A stretch of DNA of 64,000 nt from Oscillatoria princeps RMCB-10. Lineage in GTDB: Bacteria; Cyanobacteriota; Cyanobacteriia; Cyanobacteriales; Oscillatoriaceae. Positions 45,211 through 53,923 of the stretch are shown in pieces. The notes under the pieces are model-generated. The model was not told the DNA's origin, did not search any database, and worked only from the letters and a program-made list of their open reading frames with translations. The stretch lies in contig JAHHHT010000020.1 in the NCBI GenBank assembly GCA_019359235.1, forward strand, positions 1 through 64,000, read 5' to 3'. The first letter of the stretch is position 1; each line of letters starts with the position of its first letter. A program made the position numbers and the translations under genes.

Positions 45211-46209
45211 TCAGGCGTGGCGCTTTTGGTGCCACTGCCATGCGTGAGCCACAATTTCACTTAAGTTGGCATACTCAGGACGCCAGCCCAAGATGTTTCT
45301 GGCTCTGTCGCTGCTGCCTACGAGAACCGGCGGATCGCCCGGGCGGCGCTCGCACTCCACCGTTTTTATCTCTCGTCCGGTTACCGACCGGGCTGTTTCT
45401 ATCACTTCTCTGACAGAAAAGCCACTGCCATTTCCCAAGTTAAACACTTCACTCTTGCCGCCGCTCAGCAAATACTCTATCCCCAAAACATGGGCGGATG
45501 CCAGATCGTTGACGTGAATGTAGTCTCGAATACAAGTGCCGTCCGCAGTCGGGTAATCCGTGCCAAAAATCGAGATGGATTCCCGTTTGCCCAGCGCTGC
45601 TAGCAAGAGCAGCGGAATCAGGTGAGTTTCTGGCGCGTGATCCTCCCCCAGCAACCCGCTCGGATCGGCACCGGCAGCATTAAAGTATCGGAAACAAACT
45701 GATTTTAAGTTGTGCGCGACATCAAAATCCGATAGAATTCGCTCCACCATCCACTTGCTCCTGGCGTAGGGACTGATGGGATTTTCGGGATGCTCTTCGG
45801 GGATGGGAAGGATGCTGGGAATCCCGTAGAGGGCGCAAGTGGAAGAAAACACCAGTTTGTCCACTCCCGCCGCCTGCATCGCTTCGAGAAGCGTTAGCGT
45901 GCCGGTGACGTTATTGCGGTAGTATTTGCCCGGATGGGTGACGGACTCACCGACAGCGATATAAGCAGCAAAGTGCATTACAGCTGCAATCGGGTGCGTG
46001 GCAAACAGCCGGTCGAGCAGGGCGCGATCGTTCGTATCCCCCTCAATCAGCTCCACCTGCAGCACCTTATCCACAATATCCCGGTGCCCGTACACCAGGT
46101 TGTCCAGAACTACCACCGGATAGCCGGCGCGTTGCAGAGCCAGCACTGCATGGGAGCCAATATATCCGGCTCCACCCGTTACTAAAATAGTTGGCTTAAC
46201 TTCTGACAC
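45211..46209 (-). CDS. galE: UDP-glucose 4-epimerase
   Basis: NAD-dependent short-chain dehydrogenase that interconverts UDP-glucose and UDP-galactose, supplying galactosyl units for glycan synthesis. The Rossmann motif is TILVTGGAGYIGSH, then VVLDNLVYGH and DTNDRALLDRLF. The catalytic Ser/Tyr/Lys are in SSTCALYG and ISPYARSKWMVE, with CFRYFNAAGADPSG, DGTCIRDYIHVNDLA and the closing RRPGDPPVLVGS. GTG 46209 (VSEVKPT) gives 332 residues, the family length; ATG 46257 would add 16. A -10-like TATATT on the minus strand near 46240 supports the shorter form. It opens the surface-glycan region. Confidence 0.95.
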   Translation of the reverse strand: MSEVKPTILVTGGAGYIGSHAVLALQRAGYPVVVLDNLVYGHRDIVDKVLQVELIEGDTNDRALLDRLFATHPIAAVMHFAAYIAVGESVTHPGKYYRNNVTGTLTLLEAMQAAGVDKLVFSSTCALYGIPSILPIPEEHPENPISPYARSKWMVERILSDFDVAHNLKSVCFRYFNAAGADPSGLLGEDHAPETHLIPLLLLAALGKRESISIFGTDYPTADGTCIRDYIHVNDLASAHVLGIEYLLSGGKSEVFNLGNGSGFSVREVIETARSVTGREIKTVECERRPGDPPVLVGSSDRARNILGWRPEYANLSEIVAHAWQWHQKRHA

Positions 46210-46315
46210 TTTTAATCCGTTGCAATTGATTTGATCTAATATAATCGGGGGCGGCACTTGCTGCTAGCCCCGAGTCCGGTTTACTGGAGAACATCCCAGT
46301 TTTGCTAAAGCTCTC

Positions 46316-46372
46316 GCCCTCACCCCCCCCACCCCCCTCTCCCCTTGTGGGAGAGGGGGCGGGGGTGAGGGC
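46316..46372. repeat. C-rich/G-rich inverted repeat
   Basis: GCCCTCACCCCC...CCTCTCCCC, loop TTGTG, then GGAGAGGGGGCGGGGGTGAGGGC; outer CTGCTAG (46261) and CTAGCAG (46372) extend the symmetry. It is a relative of 24293-24396 and lies between galE and the GT gene. Confidence 0.85.
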
Positions 46373-46395
46373 TAGCAGCCGTGGGACACTCCGGT

Positions 46396-47349
46396 TTACT
46401 TCTTACCGGCTTTGACGAGGTTTCCCAGTTTCTTGCGAACCTTTTTGTTGTAAACACTCACAAATCGCTGGGCGTCCTGCACTTGCAGCGAAACTTCCGC
46501 CACCAGTCCGGTTACGCCTTCCACCTCGCGCATGAACTTTCGCCGGCAGAAATTCATCGGTTCCGAGTATACCCTGGAAGTGGACAGCGTTGGCTTCGGC
46601 CCGCACCAGTGAATCACAGTGGCGTCGTCGTCGAGCACCACCGGCCCTGTTTCCCCCACGGGAAAGCGCTTTCGCAGCTCCTCCTGGTCGAAATCCGGCA
46701 CGAGCAGCTGCATGTATTCTTTTCCCACGCGAATTCTCCCCTGTTCAGCCGCCCGGAAAATCATAAAATTCAAGAACCCCATCTCTCCATACTTAAATAC
46801 CCCGGGATACTTTTCTGTAAAATCTAAAATTTCTATATATTCAGATAGAGGGAAAATATCTCGCGTTCCGAAGAACATTCCCGTGCAGTAATAGTCATCT
46901 CGATACTTCTGCCAAGGAAAGTGTGGGAAATGCTTTTCTATCTCCCGAATCTCAAAGAAAAACTTGGAAACTGAATCGTCAGAATACCTGTATCGAGGCC
47001 GGTCTACAATCAGGTCAAAATCCTTAAAATTCGCATACTTGAGGAGGTCACCCCAAATTATTGTATCGGCATCCAGCATCAAGAAGTGCTTCCACGGGCT
47101 TTGCCAAAATCCAATCATCTTGGTTTTGCCCCAGCCAAAGCTTCTGCGCTTGAGAACCTCGTGAGTGACGCTGTTGTGATTGATGACGCTAACGCCATAG
47201 GCTTTTTCCGCATCAGCCACAGAAAATGTGCCGTCCACCAGCAGGCATATCGGAACATCACCCAGGAAATGCCTGATGCTGGCACAGCAACCCTTGGCAA
47301 ACAAGTAATCCGAGGCACAGCAGGCCACAATGATGCCAAAATCTTCCAT
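46396..47349 (-). CDS. Glycosyltransferase, probably GT-A fold
   Basis: Protein of 317 residues. The marks are IIVACCASDYLFAKGCCASIRH near the N-terminus (a nucleotide-sugar binding start) and HFLMLDADTIIWGDLLKY, whose DAD is a DxD metal-binding motif as in GT8-like enzymes. KYGEMGFLNFMIFRA and ATVIHWCGPKP follow, the last resembling the GT8 H.xGxxKP block. The C-terminal 70 residues are basic (RRKFMREVEG, KKVRKKLGNLVKAGKK) and may touch the membrane. Donor and acceptor are unknown. It is divergent from the GT2 gene across a 432-bp region, within the glycan cluster. Confidence 0.8.
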   Translation of the reverse strand: MEDFGIIVACCASDYLFAKGCCASIRHFLGDVPICLLVDGTFSVADAEKAYGVSVINHNSVTHEVLKRRSFGWGKTKMIGFWQSPWKHFLMLDADTIIWGDLLKYANFKDFDLIVDRPRYRYSDDSVSKFFFEIREIEKHFPHFPWQKYRDDYYCTGMFFGTRDIFPLSEYIEILDFTEKYPGVFKYGEMGFLNFMIFRAAEQGRIRVGKEYMQLLVPDFDQEELRKRFPVGETGPVVLDDDATVIHWCGPKPTLSTSRVYSEPMNFCRRKFMREVEGVTGLVAEVSLQVQDAQRFVSVYNKKVRKKLGNLVKAGKK

Positions 47350-47639
47350 AATCGCCGATCCTAATTCCTGACGGGGTGAGAGAGGGGCTGACCGACCCGA
47401 GGGGTGCGGACTCTAGCTATTTGAGTTTAAACCTAAACCCAGCATAGCTAACATGCGCGGATTTCTGCGGTCAGCCCCCCCAAAGTCCTGTTGGGCGAGG
47501 AGTTTAGTGGCTCTCTGCCCACCCCGGCGCTCTCCCCTTTTAGCCTATAGGTCTTTTATAAGCTAGCAGCAAGCCGCTCGGCACGCGCGAATTGTTAAAA
47601 AAATATGACAAAAGCAGCTAGAGTAAAAATTTTATGATA
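47350..47639. other. AT-rich divergent promoter region of the glycan cluster
   Basis: Between the minus-strand GT gene and the plus-strand GT2 gene. TATGAT at about 47634-47639 is -10-like and is preceded by an A/T-rich tract. No gene or repeat was seen. Confidence 0.3.
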
Positions 47640-47644
47640 TGTTC

Positions 47645-47781
47645 AGCTCGAACCTTGCAGGGTGTTTCTTAGCCTCCAAGCGTGGAGTTCAGGTGAAACC
47701 TCTTCTCACCAGAGGCTCCCATGAGTCACCATAGACTGAGATGCGGTAACGCTTTGTGGCGAGAAGCCACACTTTGGGCAC
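47645..47781 (+). other. Candidate structured 5' leader
   Basis: The 137 bp between a -10-like box and the GT2 start can form a row of short hairpins: CTCCA-AGCG-TGGAG (47674-47687), CCTCT...AGAGG (47699-47715), GCG-GTAA-CGC (47743-47752) and GTGGC-GAGAA-GCCAC (47756-47770). The last lies 11 bp before the ATG and could cover the start region. No known riboswitch consensus was recognised. Confidence 0.4.
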
Positions 47782-48675
47782 ATGGAACGCAATAGCATAG
47801 CTGTACTGATAACTTGCCATAACCGCCGGCAGAATACCTTGGCCTGTCTAGCGGCGCTGTTCAGCCAGGTTCTCCCACCAGAAGTGGATCTGGGCGTCTA
47901 TCTGGTGGATGACGGCAGCGCGGACGGCACAGCAGAGGCTGTGCGGCAGGCTTACCCGCAGGTGAAGATTCTCCAGGGAGATGGCAACCTGTTCTGGAAC
48001 GGGGGGATGCGCATGGCTTTTGACGCCGCCGTCAAGGACGACCCCGACTATTACCTGTGGCTCAACGATGACACCTTGCTCGACCCAGAAGCCGTGAGCG
48101 CCCTGCTGGCCACATACCGCAGGCTGGCTGAGCTTGGCGGCGATCGAGCGATTGTCACGGGATCTACCCGCGATCCAGAGACCGGCAAACACACCTATGG
48201 AGGTGTGGTGCGCCGTAACTGGTGGCATCCTTTCCAATATCGCTTGCTCGAACCGGCTCAAGAGCCTCAGCGCTGTGATACCATGTGTGGCAACTGTGTT
48301 CTGATCCCGCGAGGGGTAGCCCAACTGGTGGGAAATCTCGATCCAGCTTTCATCCACTATGCAGCCGACTGGGACTACGGTTTGCGAGCTAAACAAAAAG
48401 GATGCGCGGTCTGGATAGCTCCAGGCAATCAGGCAACCTGTTCGTCAAACCCCAAGCCGGCTTCCAAAACGGAGGCGCAGTTGCGCGAGCAATTAAATAA
48501 GGTCAGCCAACCCAAGGGGCTGGCACTCCAAGATGTCACCCTTCAACCTATGGAAGAGTGGAAGGTGTTGGCCCACCGGCACGGCGGGCCGCTGTGGCCG
48601 GTATTCTGGTTGCTGCCGTATCGGAGAATGCTTTGGATCTCTTTGATGGGCCGGTTGAAGGGAAATGGGGCGTGA
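47782..48675 (+). CDS. Family 2 glycosyltransferase
   Basis: Inverting GT-A enzyme of 297 residues. The marks are AVLITCHNRRQNTLACLAALFSQ, GVYLVDDGSADGTAEAVRQ, ILQGDGNLFWNGGMRMAFD and YYLWLNDDTLLDPEA, where the DD(T) is the metal-binding motif of rhamnosyltransferase-like GT2 members. MCGNCVLIPRGVAQLVG and FIHYAADWDYGLRAKQKG follow, with the catalytic-base region D.D.GLR. The C-terminus has a hydrophobic, basic patch (LWPVFWLLPYRRMLWISL), so it probably sits on the membrane. It likely adds a sugar to a surface glycan. First of a plus-strand run of glycan genes. Confidence 0.93.
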   Translation: MERNSIAVLITCHNRRQNTLACLAALFSQVLPPEVDLGVYLVDDGSADGTAEAVRQAYPQVKILQGDGNLFWNGGMRMAFDAAVKDDPDYYLWLNDDTLLDPEAVSALLATYRRLAELGGDRAIVTGSTRDPETGKHTYGGVVRRNWWHPFQYRLLEPAQEPQRCDTMCGNCVLIPRGVAQLVGNLDPAFIHYAADWDYGLRAKQKGCAVWIAPGNQATCSSNPKPASKTEAQLREQLNKVSQPKGLALQDVTLQPMEEWKVLAHRHGGPLWPVFWLLPYRRMLWISLMGRLKGNGA

Positions 48676-48770
48676 GAGCCTTTTTTGTTTTAGATAAGCT
48701 AAATTGAAGGTTGCAAGGGATACGGCGCTATTACTTGCACCCGCAGTAGAGGTAACTCAAGGGAAACCGT

Positions 48771-49928
48771 ATGGAGGATCTCCGCATCGCTTGGCTTGTT
48801 CCTTCAGTAGAATTGGGGGCATACTGGCAGCCCGTCTTGAGAGAATTCACTAAGGTGTATAAGAATACAATCTTTTACACCGGCCAGGTGTGGCCAGGAT
48901 TCGACCCAGCCGCTCCCGGTGCCTCTGCGATCCAGTTAGTAGGAGAGACGAAGTTTGTCGAGACCACTAAGATAAAGACGGGCTACGATCGGGGCTTCAT
49001 CGTAGTGTCGCCGAGTATCGTCGGGGATTTGCTGAAGTTTAAGCCAGACCTGATTTTTGCCCAGGCTTTCTCGCTGTGGACTGTACTGGCGGTGCTGCTC
49101 CAACCAATAGGCCGGTGGCGTACTGTTATAATTTACGACGGCAGCTCGCCCAATACAGACTTTCGCGATTCCGGTTTTCGTTCCTTCGCCCGCCGGATAC
49201 TGTCTCGGTTTGCTGAGGCTTTTGTTTCCAACAGCCAGGCCGGTGCGAAATATCTGATGGAAGTTCTCAACGCTAAGCCGGACAGAATTTTTACCAGAAC
49301 CTATCTGGTTCCAGATGCCGAAGCTTTGCTGCAACGTCTTGACAAGTCTGAACTGCCAGAGCTAAAATTACAGCATCCGATTTTTCTCTATGTGGGGCGC
49401 ATCACCCAGAGAAAAGGACTGAAGACCCTCCTGGAAGCCTGCTCTATTCTTAAAAATCAGGGATACTGCAACTACACGCTGCTGATCGTTGGGGACGGTG
49501 ACCAGCGCCCAGAATTGGAAGCTTTTATTAAAGAGCGCAATATTGAAGATCGGGTAACGTGGGCGGGATGGGTTGATTACGGACGGCTGGGGGCGTACTT
49601 CAGTCAGGCCGATGTTTTTGTCTTTCCTACTTATGAGGATGTCTGGGGGATGGTGGTGCCGGAAGCTATGGTTTTCGGCAAACCAGTCCTGTGTTCAAAA
49701 GGGGCGGCGGCAGCTGAACTGATCCAAGAAGGGGAGAACGGTTACATTTTCGACCCCCACAATCCAAAAGAACTGGCTCACGTCATGGGTATCCTTTTGG
49801 ACAATCCAGAATTAATCGCTTCAATGGGCGAGCGATCGCACCAGCTGATTGCTAAAACAACGCCGCAGACAGCAGCACAAGCTTTTGCTGAAGTGGCCTC
49901 GCTCGTGCTGCGGGAAAGTGTGGGGTAG
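48771..49928 (+). CDS. Family 4 glycosyltransferase
   Basis: Retaining GT-B enzyme of 385 residues. The N-terminal acceptor domain starts LRIAWLVPSVELGAYWQPVL. The donor domain has FLYVGRITQRKGLKTLLEAC, LIVGDGDQRPELEAFI, VTWAGWVDYGRLGAYFSQAD and FPTYEDVWGMVVPEAMVFG, the E-x7-E motif, then GENGYIFDP. Family enzymes use an NDP- or phospho-sugar. No signal peptide. It is 95 bp after the GT2 gene, in the same direction, and probably belongs to the same transcript. Confidence 0.94.
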   Translation: MEDLRIAWLVPSVELGAYWQPVLREFTKVYKNTIFYTGQVWPGFDPAAPGASAIQLVGETKFVETTKIKTGYDRGFIVVSPSIVGDLLKFKPDLIFAQAFSLWTVLAVLLQPIGRWRTVIIYDGSSPNTDFRDSGFRSFARRILSRFAEAFVSNSQAGAKYLMEVLNAKPDRIFTRTYLVPDAEALLQRLDKSELPELKLQHPIFLYVGRITQRKGLKTLLEACSILKNQGYCNYTLLIVGDGDQRPELEAFIKERNIEDRVTWAGWVDYGRLGAYFSQADVFVFPTYEDVWGMVVPEAMVFGKPVLCSKGAAAAELIQEGENGYIFDPHNPKELAHVMGILLDNPELIASMGERSHQLIAKTTPQTAAQAFAEVASLVLRESVG

Positions 49929-50100
49929 CGGGTTAAAAAGGCACGCATACCCCTCAAAATGGGAGTTGAATTGTTTTTGTTGCTTGGCAGTAGCGTGTGC
50001 GGGCTTGCCAAGCAAATATCAAATATCCACTGGCCAACTCTTGACATTCACTCAGCTAGATGCTATCCTGTAGGGAAGTTATTGTAGAAAAGGGCATTTT

Positions 50101-50730
50101 ATGAGGAAAAGTTACGAACAAATTAATGCAGAGCAACAGTACAGTGAAACAGATCCATTTACTCCAGACAGATACAGGCAGTTTTTCCATCACTTCCCCG
50201 CCCATGTAGAAAATGTTCTCGACGTGGGATGTAACACGGGTAGGGGCGGAAGGGTTCTGAAAGAGTGCAATCCCCATCTAGAAATTATAGGTTTAGATTG
50301 TCTCCAGCCGCGCTTAGACAAGATACCTAAAAACATCTACAGCCGGACAATATGCTCCTATACAACGAATATAGAGGCGGCAGATTCTTCCTTTGACACG
50401 GTGGTGGCCGGCGAATTCATTGAGCATATTTATCCAGATGATGTTCTCCAGACTTTAAAAGAATTCTATCGGGTAATCAAGCCGAAGGGAAGGCTGCTGC
50501 TAACAACACCAAACCCTAACTACCTGAAACTGAAACTTACAGGTGGGACTGTGCTGGGTGGGGCCCACGTATCCCAGCACTATCCCGAGGATTTTAAAAA
50601 GGATTTAGAAGCAATGGGTTTTGTGAATGTTAAAATTATAGGAAGTGGCAAAGTTACCCGCTTCCTGGGCGAGAAATTCCCCTTTAAAAACTTGTATGGG
50701 AGCTATTTAGCTACTGCGGATAAAAGTTGA
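50101..50730 (+). CDS. Class I SAM-dependent methyltransferase
   Basis: Protein of 209 residues. Motif I is VENVLDVGCNTGRGG, and the SAM-ribose acidic residue is in LEIIGLDCLQPR. The motif II/post-I region DTVVAGEFIEHIYPDDVLQT and the RVIKPKGRLLLTTPNPNY strand are typical of the methyltransferase_11/UbiE-like fold. In this cluster the likely target is a sugar hydroxyl or a lipid-linked intermediate (inference). It follows GT4 at 173 bp. Confidence 0.9.
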   Translation: MRKSYEQINAEQQYSETDPFTPDRYRQFFHHFPAHVENVLDVGCNTGRGGRVLKECNPHLEIIGLDCLQPRLDKIPKNIYSRTICSYTTNIEAADSSFDTVVAGEFIEHIYPDDVLQTLKEFYRVIKPKGRLLLTTPNPNYLKLKLTGGTVLGGAHVSQHYPEDFKKDLEAMGFVNVKIIGSGKVTRFLGEKFPFKNLYGSYLATADKS

Positions 50731-50755
50731 GGCTATCCGCCACTAAAGGTGCTTC

Positions 50756-50853
50756 TAACTGGCTCTGCGAGGTAAAGTTTTGCTCTCCCAACTTTGTCTC
50801 GCGGCTTCCAGTTACGTGGATATGGTAACCGCCTTATGAACCAGCCCGGTTAC
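50756..50853 (+). ncRNA. Candidate structured RNA between methyltransferase genes
   Basis: A three-step hairpin at 50756-50814 pairs TAACTGG with CCAGTTA, CTGCGAG with CTCGCGG (one wobble), and AAAGTT with AACTTT. A second hairpin, GTAACCG/CGGTTAC, spans 50825-50853. The region is gene-free (50731-50964) and precedes the frameshifted methyltransferase. It could be a leader, attenuator or independent RNA; no family was recognised. Confidence 0.4.
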
Positions 50854-50964
50854 AGTTTAAATCTGTAAGGAAATGCCAAAGGGGGATTTGAGAGTTTAGC
50901 TCTGGAAAAAATACCTGGAAAGCTCTTTCCCTATCCCCCCTCTATTTTCTCCTAAGGTCTAAAT

Positions 50965-51722
50965 ATGAAAACCAGAACTGTAAAACCGTTGCGCCGGAAT
51001 GAATACAGGGCTATATTTCACAAAGCTGATTACTTTGTTATCCAGCATCTGGCCAACTTCATCGAAAGCGAATTAATGAATTTCGTCAAACCAGGAAAGA
51101 CTGTTGGGGATCTGGGCTGTGGCGAACAGCCAATGCGAAAGCTAATCGAGGAGTTGGGGGGAATATATACAGGAGTTGACTTTTCTCAAAATTCCCAAAA
51201 TACAGTTCAAGTTTTAGCCAGCATCACCGAGGTTCCATTGCCTGACAATTCCTTTGACGTTATTCTATGCACAGAAGTATTAGACCATGTTCCTGATACC
51301 TATAGGGCTTTCCAAGAAATGGCCCGATTAATCAAGACCGGCGGCCATATAATTATTACTTCTCCATTTTCTTACCCTTTGCATGAAGAGCCGTATGACT
51401 TTGTACGATTAACGCCTTATCAGGTTCAGGAGGCAGCAAAAAAAGCAATATTGAAATTTTAAGCCTGGAAAAATCGGGGAACGAAGTAGAAGTAATGGCA
51501 ACGGTATGGGATAATATGTGGAGCTGGATGAGAATAGCAAATAGAACATCTCACGACCCTATGGCCCGCAAAGCATTGCCTGTATTTATTCGTTTATTGG
51601 GAAATTCAGTTGGCTTGGCCGGCAGTGCTTTGCTGGGCCAATTACTCTCAAAGAAGTATTATCTCAGCCTCATGTGTGTTTTAACGAAAACTGACTCTAC
51701 TGACTCCCAGAAACTCCGATGA
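50965..51722 (+). pseudogene. Class I methyltransferase interrupted by a frameshift at an A7 run
   Basis: The first part (50965-51462) has motif I VGDLGCGEQPMRKLIEELGG, YTGVDFSQNS, DVILCTEVLDHVPDTYRAF and GGHIIITSPFSYPLHEEPYD. It then ends artificially after EAAKKAILKF. In the -1 frame the text continues naturally as NIEILSLEKSGNEVEVMATV, WDNMWSWMRIANR and LLGQLLSKKYYLSLMCVLTK to TGA 51722, matching the usual C-terminal helix of this enzyme type. The switch falls at AAAAAAA (51438-51444). It could be a real lesion, sequencing error or slippage; the full-length product would be about 252 residues. Function in the glycan cluster is presumably sugar or lipid methylation. Confidence 0.8.
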
Positions 51723-51754
51723 AGTATACTATTAGATAAAAAGATCCTCAGTCA

Positions 51755-52990
51755 ATGAAAATCCTTCTATCTGCTTTCGCCTGCGAACCGGGCAGCGGCT
51801 CCGAGGAGGGCGTAGGCTGGAATACGGTTTTGCAGACCGCCAAGTACGGCGAGGTTTGGGTGCTGACTCGAACCTTTTACCGCTCTGCCATTGAGGCAGA
51901 ACTCAGCCGCAACCCGGTGCCCAACCTGCACTTTGTCTACATCGAGCCCCTCAACTGGAGCGAGGATTTTAGAGGCCGGCAAGGGGGGCTGCAACTTCAC
52001 TACTACCTCTGGCAGATCCTGGCATATTTCAAGGCGCGGTCACTGCACCGGCAGATTGGCTTTGACATCGTGCGCCACGTGACTTATGTGAAGCACTGGT
52101 CTCCGAGCTTCCTGGCGCTGCTGCCGGTGCCCTTCATCTGGGGGCCGGTCGGCGGCGCGGAATCCGCACCAAAGTCTTTCTGGGAAGAATACAGCCGGCG
52201 GGGCAAAGTTTACGAAACTCTGCGAAACCTAGCTCAAGGGCTGGGCGAGCGCGATCCGTTCACCGGCTTGACGGCGAAGCGCAGCACCCTCGCACTAGCA
52301 ACCACCGAGGAGACGGCTCAGCGGCTGCGCTGGCTGGGGGCGAAGCGGGTTCAGGTGTTCTCCCAAGTGGGTTTGTCCAAGGAAGAGATCGCCAACTTGG
52401 GGCAATATCCAGTCCCTGCGGAAAGTCCTGTGAGGTTTATCAGTGTGGGCCGGCTCCTCCACTGGAAAGGGGTTCACCTCAGTTTGCGAGCCTTTGCCCT
52501 GGCCAAGATTGAGCTTTCCGAGTTGTGGGTCGTGGGAAATGGCCCGGAACGGCAGCGATTGCAAGCTTTAGCCGGCGAACTGGGAATTGCAGACAAGGTG
52601 CGTTTCTGGGGCGCTTTATCGCGCAGCGAAACGCTGCAAAAGATGGGGGAGTGCCACGTCCTGCTCCACCCCAGCCTGCACGAATCTGGGGGGTTTGTGT
52701 GTTCGGAGATGATGGCGGTGGGCCGTCCAGTCATCAGCTTGGATCTCGGCGGACCGGCCACCCAGATTACAGAACAAACCGGCATCAAGGTGCCGGCACC
52801 CGATCCCGACCGGGCTGTGCTGGGCTTAGCGGAGGCCATGATTCGCCTCGCCGGCGACCCCGAATTGCGCCAGCGCATGGGTGAGGCCGGCCAAAAGCGG
52901 GTGAGGGAGGTTTTTGACTGGGATGTCAAAGGTCAGTTGTTTGCCCAGCTGTGCCAAGACATTCTAGCTGGGAAATCGGTAAGCGGGTAG
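51755..52990 (+). CDS. Family 4 glycosyltransferase
   Basis: Retaining GT-B enzyme of 411 residues. It opens KILLSAFACEPGSGSEEGVG, a start typical of one GT4 subgroup, then FIWGPVGGAESAP. The donor half has FISVGRLLHWKGVHLSLRA, ELWVVGNGPERQRLQALAG, VRFWGALSRSETLQKMGE and LLHPSLHESGGFVCSEMMAVG, the E-x7-E motif, then GGPATQITEQTGIKV. It lies 32 bp after the methyltransferase and ends at the dispersed palindrome at 53013. Donor sugar unknown. Confidence 0.94.
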   Translation: MKILLSAFACEPGSGSEEGVGWNTVLQTAKYGEVWVLTRTFYRSAIEAELSRNPVPNLHFVYIEPLNWSEDFRGRQGGLQLHYYLWQILAYFKARSLHRQIGFDIVRHVTYVKHWSPSFLALLPVPFIWGPVGGAESAPKSFWEEYSRRGKVYETLRNLAQGLGERDPFTGLTAKRSTLALATTEETAQRLRWLGAKRVQVFSQVGLSKEEIANLGQYPVPAESPVRFISVGRLLHWKGVHLSLRAFALAKIELSELWVVGNGPERQRLQALAGELGIADKVRFWGALSRSETLQKMGECHVLLHPSLHESGGFVCSEMMAVGRPVISLDLGGPATQITEQTGIKVPAPDPDRAVLGLAEAMIRLAGDPELRQRMGEAGQKRVREVFDWDVKGQLFAQLCQDILAGKSVSG

Positions 52991-53012
52991 GCGCAAAAAA
53001 ACCGCTCCTCCA

Positions 53013-53044
53013 AAAACCCGGTTTCTTTAAGAAACCGGGTTTTT
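53013..53044. repeat. Dispersed AGAAACCCGGTTTCT-type palindrome
   Basis: AAAACCCGGTTTCTT and AAGAAACCGGGTTTT in a 32-bp inverted repeat between the convergent GT4 and WecG-type genes. Confidence 0.9.
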
Positions 53045-53116
53045 CAACGCTCACAGAAGCCATGTGCGCACTGGCTCTGTTTCCCGCTAGGAGGACTTTC
53101 GCCCTCACTTTCAACT

Positions 53117-53923
53117 TTATCCGTACCGCTGCTCTTCCTCTGGGGGAGTAGCTTCTAAAGGGTCAAATTTCCGCCATTTAAATGCCTGTAAAATAAACAG
53201 GAAAATATACAGGGGATTTAACAGAATGTATCGCCTCCAGAGACGCCTCGGTTCTTGCACGAGCCGGAAAGACCATTCCAGACCAATCTGGGACATACAC
53301 TCCGGCGCTTTTGGCAATTTGCCGGCGTGAAAATCAAAAGCGGCACCCACAGCCATCGCCGGCATAGAGAGAGCGTCGCCATTTTCATACACCCACACCT
53401 CTTGCCTGGGGCACCCCAATCCCACGAAGGTAATAGCGGCACCACTCTCGCGAATCTGTGCTATAATTTCCTGATTTTCTTCTGCAGAGACTTGCCGGAA
53501 TCGAGAAGGCTGATCCCCTGCAATCACCAGTTTGGGAAACCGGGCGCGAAGATTGTTGGATAAAGGTTCCAGCACATCCTTCTTACTGCCGTACAAGTAG
53601 ATGGGCAATCCCTCTCGGGCGGCGCGTTCGCAGACTCGCAACATGGTCTTTGGCCCGCACACTTGATCGGGAAGCCGCGTTTTGTAAAGCAAATTCAAAG
53701 CCCAGCGCACAGGCTGACCGTCCGGCAACACCAGGTCAAAATCATTAAGGCGATAGCGGTGGGTTTTATCGAGCACTCCAGTCATTACCCCATGAACGGC
53801 TAGGGCGGAAATTTTCATTCTCCTGCCTTCATGGGCGGCTGCAATAATTTTATCGACAGCCGCCTCGTAATCGAGAGCGTTTACCCAGACGCCCAGGAGA
53901 TTTTTTTTTCCCTTATCAATCAT
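53117..53923 (-). CDS. WecG/TagA/CpsF-family glycosyltransferase
   Basis: GT26 enzyme of 268 residues. Family members move ManNAc(A) or another sugar onto a lipid-linked intermediate of teichoic-acid or polysaccharide synthesis. Marks: [89 protein letters not shown] and [23 protein letters not shown] 53923 overlaps the stop of the upstream epimerase gene as ATGA, which decides this start over 53944. The C-terminus is hydrophobic ([15 protein letters not shown]), as expected for membrane attachment. Confidence 0.94.
   Translation of the reverse strand: MIDKGKKNLLGVWVNALDYEAAVDKIIAAAHEGRRMKISALAVHGVMTGVLDKTHRYRLNDFDLVLPDGQPVRWALNLLYKTRLPDQVCGPKTMLRVCERAAREGLPIYLYGSKKDVLEPLSNNLRARFPKLVIAGDQPSRFRQVSAEENQEIIAQIRESGAAITFVGLGCPRQEVWVYENGDALSMPAMAVGAAFDFHAGKLPKAPECMSQIGLEWSFRLVQEPRRLWRRYILLNPLYIFLFILQAFKWRKFDPLEATPPEEEQRYG

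Noticed and set aside
44804-45241. Minus-strand frame overlapping galE and the WD40 gene
   Set aside because: Most of it is out of phase with the well-supported WD40 frame; only about 40 residues before ATG 45039 look plausible, too little to call a gene.
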